Positions 55,584 through 64,000 of a stretch of 64,000 bases of DNA are shown one piece after another. The stretch's first letter is position 1. The number at the start of each line of letters is the position of its first letter. Position numbers and translations under genes: made by a program. The notes below the pieces were generated by a model that worked only from the letters and a program-made list of their open reading frames with translations, was not told the origin of the DNA and searched no databases. Source of the stretch: Volvariella volvacea V23. Taxonomy: Eukaryota; Basidiomycota; Agaricomycetes; Agaricales; Pluteaceae. The stretch spans positions 3,631,057 through 3,695,056 of the forward strand of contig KB722736.1 in the NCBI GenBank assembly GCA_000349905.1, in the 5' to 3' direction.

Positions 55584-58500
55584 CTACCAGAAATTAGTCA
55601 ACCCGTGTAATTCATTCACATTCCGAAGGACATACTTGGATTTAATATGACTCTTTACTCCATCAATATTGAATAGCCTTGGCTTTTGAGCATTTCGACA
55701 GTGGTTGCACGTATATTTCTTTGGAGGCTTCAACTTTTCACGGCGCTCTTGGATGAGGGCTTCAACTGGTGAAAGTGTTCCTGTAGAAAGCAACGTGGGT
55801 CCGTAAGCGAGGAATCACGTCAGTTTCTTTATTCTTACCAGCAGGGGCATCCTCATCATCAGCCTCGTCGTCAGCACTAGCATGGAATGGGGGCAAGGAT
55901 GTGAATGGGAACCGAAGGATGTCTATATACGCCTTTGGAGATTGGACATCATGCCTAGGGATAACCATAAGTTTTGTAGGGAATTTCCATCATTGTGTAC
56001 GCACTTGGTTTGGGTATGAGCAACCGTGACGGACTTTGGTCCCAACTCCAGATCGCTGCAACGCATGCACGTCCATTCGTTCAACAGGTCAGCAGGGCTC
56101 GTGACTTTTGTATACCCTGCAATTTCTTGTTTACCCAGCACGCGCCAGCTCCAAGTAGTTGTCCTTTGGATTTCCATCTCATAAGTTATCTGATGTAGCA
56201 TTAGACTGTCGACTAGTGAAAAGCTGAAAGACTTACCGCATCGCGCCATGAGAAAGCAAGTTTTCTTCGCTTCATTCTTCTCCCAAAGAGCACGTCTAAA
56301 TTATCCATGTCCTTTGCCTTTGCCTTTGCCTTGTCTGGATCCAAGCCAGCCAAAATAACCAGGCAACGCGCGAAAGTCGAGGCTTCCTGCCAGTACTCTC
56401 GTGTTTTACCACATCCTTCTTGACCCGTCTGAAGACACTTTTGCTGGATAAGTGCAGGATTAGAGCCAAATATAGGCGATTTGTTGGTACAGTGCTTGCC
56501 ACCGTATTGGAAAATTGCAGTTGCTAACCCAACTGTCCCGAGCATAATTTGGGGTACCGATCCGTTAGTGACGCTCCAAGCAGAAATAAATACGAAATCG
56601 CTGTTTCCTATAGGCTGAGAGTCTGAAGGAAGAAGTCCGAGCAGCTTGGACTTTTCTGGCTCTCTGCCTGCCCTGTGTTGAAGGTATGGATTAGTAGGCA
56701 GGAATGACGTATAATACTTTTCCTTCTTCCCCAGGAAGTTGTATATACTCTGTGGCAAGTCTTTGGCTACTGCCCAGAAGTTCTCCTCTGTGACTTTTGC
56801 TTTGAGTCGGGTATGCACGGCGATCTGCATGATATGTTTGAGGTAGGAAACGACCCAGGATTCAGGCGGAAACCAGAGTTTATCCTTGGGAGGAAGCGAT
56901 TCAAGGTAGTCCTCCCAGAACTTTTTAGCGACGAGCAGTCGTCTGTGCTCGATCTCTTCACGTTGAGATTTCGACCTTTCGTCCTCAATACAATTAATGA
57001 TCCTCTCAAACCGACTGTGAACATGGGACCAGCCTATAGACATTTTAGATAGGAATTTCGTAAACAAAAATACATGCCATACCGTTATCTGTGAGTGGCT
57101 TATCGCTGATGCCAACGCAGCGCTCCAAAGCTTTAGTAATATCATCAAGCAAGTATCCGTTATCTAAACACTTTTCCTTGATTCTACAAGAGGTGTAAGA
57201 AGACAAGAATCTCTGGATTGATCACTACTCACTGCTCTCTTCGACGATTCTGGCCCCGCTCAAAGGCTCTGAATTCACGTCCTTGTCCGATTCGCAGCCA
57301 GTTCCAACCATGTTGAGCATTCTAGCCGCCAGGGATGATAAGGTAAAGCCATGACAATGGAGGTTATATAAACTCACAGCAACGACCGCTTGCACATACG
57401 CCTTCCTCTCTGCGATAAACGCTTCGTACTTCTCGGTGGCCCCTGGAAGCTTGGCTTCAATATCTTTTCGATAAGCCTCGAGCTTTTTCTCCATCTCTTC
57501 CAGGTCATCTTTGAGGTAATATATACGCTTACGCTGCAAACGAATAGCATATAACGAGGCAACTAGATGGTGCTTTAGAGATTATATGTCACTAGTATGA
57601 TGCGGTGAAACCTTACCACGGATGGACGTATGCAGAGTTAGTTCCAAGGCAAGGGGAACTGTTTCAGACCAAGCATTATCCCTGACGAGGCTAAATCAAG
57701 GGGGTTTAGGCTCAGTGATTGAGAGGTATGCCACACTCGATGGCGACCTACTTAAGCTTCCTGCAAATACGACACAATCTCCGGAGGAGAGCAAAGTCCG
57801 GTTGTTTGAAGCATTCAATTGATTCTCCTTGGCAAATCTTGAGAAGTCCCCTGAGCGTGAGCTAATGAGGTGATAATAAAAACATCAACATACTTCACAT
57901 GGTTCAAGGCTATACATGAAATCTGCCCATCGAGGCTCCGAGAACCCCGGGGGACAAGGTGGGCACCCGTGGTTTTGCCGTGATGACTTCCAGACAGTAG
58001 TTGCTTGACGTGTCATCAACAAACCACGAAGGTGACGCGTCGATCGAGCCAACGATAGTAAGTCTTTTGATCGAAGCCAACGAAACACCTGTTGAACGTA
58101 GTCAAGCCTTATATGGCGTGTCGTTGGTGGGATATTACATACCTCATATATCAAAGCACGACTCATTTTTAGCAGTCTGTTCAAGTCTGGTAATAGTCTA
58201 CAACCGGGCTTCCGTGATCTCAGGCGGTACTCATACTAGAAGTCGGCTTTGGTAGGTTTCTGCTCCTCTGAAATAGCCAATTAACACCAAGGTTTATGCA
58301 AAAACAATGGACTTACCCTCAAGCTCTTGAAAGGGCGAAAGAGCCCCTATTATATCATCACGTTCATCGTCCTTTAGGAGGTCGTCCTCGCTTTCCCAGA
58401 TATCGTCGAGAACGCCAGCTGCAGGACCATTGTCCTCGTCGCTCTCATCTTCTGCTTCTGACTGACTTGCAGGCCACTGGTGGTATGGAAGGTCCTCATT

Positions 58501-58605
58501 ATCTGTCCCCGCGTCATTTTCAAAGTCAGACTCGTCGTAAATGGCAAGTTTGCGAGGCCTAGACGGAGAGAGATCCATGGCCGTAGTAGTTAGGTCGATG
58601 TCCAT
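55584..58605 (-). CDS. F-box protein with cysteine-rich clusters (multi-exon, boundaries partly uncertain)
   Basis: The start is at 58605, opening an acidic N-terminus (MDIDLTTTAMDLSPSRPRKL, then long Asp/Glu stretches) that ends near 58309. An F-box follows at about 58020-58160 (LIYEVFRWLRSKDLLSLARST), then KSSRQN, PPCPP and a WADFMY element typical of a large basidiomycete F-box family. A CxxC pair-rich segment (CRICRKLN) lies near 57770, then a coiled-coil-like KDDLEEMEKKLEAYRKDIEA, then a long region from 57030 to 56220 with IMQIAVHTRLKAK and FGRRMKRRKLAF. The C-terminus has a C2H2-like YTCNHC...HIKSK motif. Such proteins act as substrate adaptors of SCF ubiquitin ligases. Most junctions are phase-consistent, but the one around 57820-57900 could not be closed, so the exact product is not certain. 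Confidence 0.72.
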
Positions 58606-59196
58606 AATGGTCGGCTAAATTCAGCTTTATATAGCACGCAAAATATACGTAATAAGTCAAACCGCGACGAACTACCTCCCGAACTACGTCCTGGAGTTTC
58701 TGCAGTGAGAACGGTCTCTGAGGTTGGTACACATTTATGGGGCTATGTGCACGTGCTCCACCCTTTACAAGCGCTTGGAACTGGTGTATCGAAACGACAA
58801 AGTATTCATCGGTGCAGGTACGAACAAGGTTTGCATTATGGAAAAAATATACATTACAGTAGTGGGACTCGACGATGGGAGTCTATCTTAGCAATTATAC
58901 AATGAGGTGTAGTGCACTGAGGGATGCGAGGGATGCGCCAAATGAGAATATTCAAGTAGGTCGTAGAGGGCTAGGACGATCGTAGATAGCAATAGTTCAA
59001 TAGCAAGAGCAAGGGTCCTGATCCATGGTGATATTACAAAATGTCGATGATGGATGAGGGTATACCAACGGTATGAGGTTTCGTGTTTGCGGAGTTATGA
59101 TGCGATAGTGTGATGCAAGCGTTGCGCAGGACAAGATGTAAGTGGTCGGAAAGCAGACAAGAAAATCCAGACAGGTATATCGCTGTTGTCCTCTGT
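58606..59196. other. Intergenic: F-box gene promoter and 3' flank of the Furry/Mor2 gene
   Basis: 590 bp; nothing recognised. Confidence 0.5.
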
Positions 59197-62100
59197 TCAA
59201 TAGTATCGGTTCGCATTAGGTGTCGTTCTATAAACTGCCGGTGAATCAAACATAAACTCGTCATCCTCTTCCACTTCCTCAATATCTGAATACTCCTCAT
59301 TGGAGTCGTCGTCCGTGTGCGTCGATTCAACTCTAAACACATCCAAAAACGGTGTTGGAGGCACAACCGTGTCGGCGGTTGATTTCGCCAAGATAGCGGC
59401 GACTCTGGCTTCAATTCTTCTGTCGAGGGGAGGATGCGATGTGCCGAATACGTTTGATCCATCGGCCTCTTGGAAGAAGCTGGTCAGATCGTGAAGATCC
59501 TTTACTAGGCCCCCTAAGTCATCATCACCCAAGCCCGACATCATTCCTCTTCTCTGAATTCCCACCGGCCCGTCCAGAGATGCCAAAGCCTCGACCTCGG
59601 GTTCGAAGTCAATCTGTGAAGGTCGCGTAGGCATAGAGCAGGTATCGAAAACGGCCATGACATTTGCGCGGCAAATTTCTTGCATGACGTCCGCCTGGGC
59701 AATACACCACCCGGATTCCTTGGGAACTCCAAACACAACGGTGACCGAGCTAGTCTCTTCTTCAATAGTCTTGATGTGCATGCTCATTCGGAGGACATGT
59801 TTCGCTGCAGGGCCACCAGACATTGTCATAGGTTCCTCTAACACCTCAAGTGCTTGGGATGCAAGGTCGGTCTCCAGTAAGCGAAGCAACGGCATGAGAA
59901 GCTCCGATCCCAACCGCTCCACAGGGTTTCGAGTTTCGCGTTGCTGGAACAAGACCTTCAAGATTTGCATAGCATGGATTTGCAGCCAACGTTCGGAATT
60001 AAGCACCAAGCTGAGCAACGATGTGACAATGTCAGTCCAGTAGTCGACACCATAGTGTTCGCGGAGGCTGGATACGGATTGTCGAAGAAAATCGTCCCTG
60101 GTCCTGAAGTGGCCCTTGGCGAAGGAGTTCATGATCTTGGTGATGCTTTGGCGTCCTTCCAGAGATGCTAAAGCACCAATATCCTGCGCAAACTCTTTGA
60201 GTCTATCATCTGGGTTCTCCGCTGTCATGTTATAGAGGCACCAGGGCAACGAAAGTGTATAAAGATCGCGAACACGGCCATCCGAGGGATCGATGATTTC
60301 GTCATCCTTCACTTTCGCAAGGCGGAATAGGAGTTTCAAAGTAATATCCGATGTTTTCGACGAGCGCAGGCCTTTAAGCAGTGCTGGTTGTAGTGCGGTC
60401 GACCCTTTCCAGTTTGGTGGACAATGCGATAGCAGAAGGGAGACAGTATTCTCGTTATCCAAGTTAATTCTGTCAAGTAGGGAATGCAGCAGCGACACGA
60501 TTTCGGAGAACTCCGCCTCAACAGTAGTAGAAAGACTTGCTATGGCGCACCAAAACATCTGAGGAAGGAGTGAATGATCGAGGTCCCCTTGAATTGCGAC
60601 AGTATTGATGGTGAGAATGATTTCAGAGGTAAAGGATTGGATATTCTCGTCGGTAGCAGCAATAGTGTTAGAGAGACGTCCAAGAAGAAGGGCCAGATCC
60701 GACTGCTTGACTCGGGGCATGAGAGCTCGGAAGATTTGCAATGACCTGAAGGCGATGGCACGGATCGAACAAGCCGTTCCCCAAGAGAGAGCCAATGACC
60801 CCCAACGCTCAGCCAATGATGGCGCCAACGGTTCCAAAAAGTGAATGACCTGGGAGCAGAGCCACTTCATTTTGGGCACAAGCTCAGCATTGGGTTCATC
60901 ATCCTTCCAAAACATCCCTTTCGCTTCTTCCTCTAACTTATTGATACCATCCTTCAGAGCGTATCGAGAGTAGATGTCACGTTCCTGTGATTCATCGTAC
61001 CCTGGCGCCCAAGCACGAAGGAGTTGGAATAGCATTCTCTGGGCCCGCTCGCGGACGAAAGGAACTCGGTGATCCAAATGGGTTGTCAGTGCATGTAACA
61101 GCACAGGAAGCTGCGGTTTGAGGTCCCAGTATCGCTGGAGAGCTACATCTGCTAAGAACAACCAAGCGAATTGCGCTGAGCCAAGTTGCAGTCTAGGCTG
61201 GTCTGCAAATAGCGCATTTAGGCCATCCCAGAGTTCGATATCGTCATCGCCGGGTTTCGTCAGTCTATGCTCGATAGTGGGTAGCATGCGGGCTGGTTCG
61301 ATGACGGAGCATAACTCCTCGAAAACCTGGCGCCCGATCTCGGTTTGACAGAGGCACGCAACAATATTTGCCGCGCAGCTAATAAATGTGATGCTTCCGA
61401 CCTTGTGAGACTGTTCAAGAAGGAAGCGAACGGTGGCATGACTATTGGATTGGTGTGGGTGCTCGACAAGTCTGGACCAGATAACAAGGATTTGCTCGGT
61501 GTGCGTCTGTCCATAACGGAGCGTAAGGGAGACGAGATGGTAAAGCGCGCTAAGACCTTCTTTCGACAAGCCCGATTTGTCTTCGGTCATGAGATCAATA
61601 TCTGGGATCCAAAACTCGAGGCTTTGCAACAGCAATAAGACTACGTTGGTATTTGAAGCAGCTTCAGGAAGTTGGGGCAGCCAAGTCGCTAGTTGAGCAA
61701 GAATGCTTAATGCTTGGTGCGGGTGTTCTCCAGCAAGGAAGTCGGCAACAAGTCGGTGAGCATGAACATAAGTTCCTGGAGCCAAGCTTCCAACAGTACT
61801 TTCAAAAAGCGACATAGAGAGTAAACCAGCAGATTGGTGGTGGATGGCTTCAAGCATGTTGAATGCCTGACGACGTGTTTCTAGAAGAGGATGCCGTAAG
61901 TTGGAGAGACCAAGGCATACGATCTGGCTGAAGGTGAAGCAGTGGTTATCCGAACCGCAGACAATATCAGCGATAACCTCAAAGAATCTGCTGTTGCTGT
62001 TGTTAATGCTGTCACTGATAATAGCTGCTCGTCGCAAGGATTCGTCCATGAGTCGAATATCATGCATATTGTGGGACAAGATTGACTTCAATGCTTTCCT

Positions 62101-64000
62101 AAGGCGCGCGAAGTGGTCCTCAGTATATCAACACGGCCTCAAATGTAAAATTGACTTACTTTCCTCGGGCTTGGCAAGTGGTATTGTCTGATGCGAGGAT
62201 TGCCCCCAGCCGATCCAACACAGCGTAAGCAGTTAAAGGTCGAAGATATTCAGGCGCGTGTTTTTCTCCCGTCGGCGAATTTGAAGCCTGGTCCGGTGGG
62301 AAGAACGCCTTTTGCTGTTGCCACCGCAGTCAGTAACATTTATCAAACTGCCGTAAGGTACCTACACAAAGCGATGCTAATGCACCAACAGCAGCATTAG
62401 ATAGGAGTGTCGTGTCGTGTTGGAACTTCTCTGTTGCTTGTGCCACGTCTTGACTTCCGGACGCACTAGCCATAGCCGCTCGTTGCATCTTCAGCAACCT
62501 CTGCTGAAGATGTTCCGGTTGCGGTCCAAGTTGACACCACTCCTCGCAGAGTCTGAACAACGTCAGGTGCATATTCGGGGGTATGAAACGATCCGAATCT
62601 TTCAACGTCGCCAATCCGTCAAATAACCTCTCAACAGTCCCACAGAAATACCTCCTCAGCCGCTGGAGAGTGTGATTCTCCTTCATTTCTGGGGCACTCA
62701 GGAAAGACTGAGTGTTGCGGACGAACTTGAGTACATTTGCCAACGCGGCTGGTCGTCCAGTTGTTCGCTGTTGCTGCAACAGATGTGCAGTTAGATAATA
62801 TATCCTCGCTACAGCCGAGTGCAATCGCTCTTGCCGTCTCGTTCGGTCGATGGTATTCGGTATCGTGTGCTTCAACCTTGGGGTCTGGCCTTCATCGTAA
62901 TTCTGTCTTCCAGGCAAAAGACCGACACTCGACTCTACGAACAATGCAGGCGTTTTTGACCTCGGGTCATCGTAGAACTGTCGGCCTGCCAACAAGCTGA
63001 GATCTTCTAGCAGCTGCGAGTACGCACTTGACGGGAACGAGCTTATGCACAACACGGCTGCATCCCTAAACAGTGTATACTCCGAGTCTAAAAAAGGCGT
63101 GAGATAGCGGAATAGTCCACGTGTGGTTGACATTCGTTCGCGTTCGAAATTGGCATCCGACGGGGCCCTTGAATGCTCCCTCCCGAGCTGGGTTAGCAGA
63201 GGTCGTGACGTCTCAGAGAGCATTGCTGTTGAGCAGAGGATCTTGACCCATATATGCCACTGGTTGATGAGCGACTCGTTGTCCTTGATCAACCTCAGTC
63301 CATCTCTCTCTGTGGAGATTTGAGTACGTCCAGCAGCGAAAGGTCGAGTGCTAAGCCCAGCTAATGCAGAAATGGAGGGATGGTAACGGGTGGCGGAAGC
63401 AACGATTGTCTCTCGTAAGGAAGTCAACGAATGACCTGGATAATCCATGCAACCTTGAAGCAAAGACGGGAAGACGTATCTCCAAAGCTTTCGATCCTTT
63501 TCGTGGGTGCTGTCCACAATTCGAAGGGGAACGTCCGATCTCTTAGACTGTCGCCATTGCTCCAACCTCGCCACTTCTTGCTTATCCAGCAGCTCGTCAT
63601 ATCCCTGAAGATATGATTTATCTCGACCCTTCCCATGCAACCTCTCCACGAGATAGAACGGACCGTGAATATCATTGGGTGAAGCGTTGTCGTCGACTAT
63701 ATGCGTCGAAAGAGAACCCAAAGTACGCATAACCTTAACCCCAGAAAGGTGTACGGTACGAGTACCGTGTGCGAGCAAGAACAAGCCAGCAGATTCAATC
63801 TCATAACATCTCAACAAAACCACTTGATCATCCACTATTGCGGCAGGACTTTTGGTCAACAAACCTTTAATCCAACCCTCCACCAAAGTGACCCAGAGCG
63901 TTAGGATAGGCGATAACTCAGCGAACAATCGAACGCCAGACTCCTGTGTGATTCGCTGGGGGCTGAAGAGGAAGATATTGAACCGCCCTAGCACCGTCAG
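59197..64000 (-). CDS. Cell morphogenesis protein of the Furry/Mor2/Tao3 (PAG1) family, C-terminal part
   Basis: Furry-family proteins are very large HEAT/armadillo-like scaffolds that work with NDR kinases (the RAM/MOR network) in polarised growth. Three exons are visible (62366 to beyond 64000, 62160-62314, 59197-62098), in phase, covering about 1560 residues. The N-terminus lies outside the window. The protein is almost entirely helical, with repeated helix pairs such as FVRERAQRMLFQLLRAWAPG, which match the family's C-terminal half. A disordered acidic tail (SDIEEVEEDDEFMF) ends in NANRYY. No break or frameshift is seen. The assignment rests on overall family resemblance (WAPGYD, RYALKDG and similar stretches). 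Confidence 0.88.

Noticed and set aside
62191..62400. Plus-strand frame opposite the Furry/Mor2 gene
   Set aside because: The minus strand here carries a phase-matched exon (62160-62314) joining two long coding exons.
1..64000. CRISPR array, bacterial operons or prophage
   Set aside because: No regularly spaced direct repeats; intron structure and gene content are clearly fungal nuclear.

Overview
The window reads as nuclear DNA of a filamentous basidiomycete, most likely a mushroom-forming agaricomycete. Genes are rich in short introns (mostly 40-70 nt, GT-AG with a few GC-AG). Several exons are under 30 nt, and many proteins only become readable after splicing. Markers that fit this origin are a basidiomycete-type G-alpha subunit, an Ole1-type delta-9 desaturase fused to cytochrome b5, a peroxisomal ABCD transporter, MLH1, a B-type cyclin, a Furry/Mor2/Tao3 protein and a PL4 rhamnogalacturonan lyase. 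Exon joins were deduced by hand from splice signals, phase and family conservation. Most gene models close exactly in phase.

Layout. 1-767 (-): 5' part of a G-alpha gene, cut by the window edge. 768-7651: gene-poor. 7652-9040 (+): F-box-like/leucine-rich protein. 9041-14274: gene-poor with protein-like relics. 14275-17195 (-): ABCD-type peroxisomal half-transporter. 17691-21165 (-): three tandem genes for tiny stand-alone dsRNA-binding-domain proteins, two of them inside a clear ~1 kb segmental duplication. 21.2-23.7 kb: diverged non-coding duplications. 23708-23950 (-): histone-H1-tail-like 63-residue protein. 24709-24780 (+): tRNA-Thr(AGT).

The right part is much denser. 25708-28449 (-): large disordered protein. 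29011-32263 (-): RING+RRM protein. 32902-33384 (+): doubtful hypothetical. 33914-35629 (-): delta-9 desaturase. 36379-37518 and 38117-39563 (-): two orphan polytopic membrane proteins. 40995-43048 (-): B-type cyclin. 43971-45681 (-): secreted FAD oxidase of the BBE/AA7 type. 47924-50802 (+): secreted rhamnogalacturonan lyase with 24 exons. 51239-51986 (-): CBS-domain protein, divergent from MLH1 at 52147-55225 (+) across a 160-bp promoter carrying telomere-like TTAGGG boxes. 55584-58605 (-): F-box protein with cysteine clusters. 59197-64000 (-): C-terminal part of a Furry/Mor2/Tao3 scaffold, running off the window.

Functional links. The head-to-head oxidase and lyase are both secreted carbohydrate-active candidates and could act together on pectin. 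The ABCD transporter (peroxisomal acyl-CoA import) and the desaturase both belong to lipid metabolism but are not adjacent. The most distinctive feature is the tandem dsRBD-only family. It has conserved phase-1 intron positions, and two copies share a duplicated core promoter. No enzymatic domain is attached, so these proteins could bind, protect or sequester double-stranded RNA.
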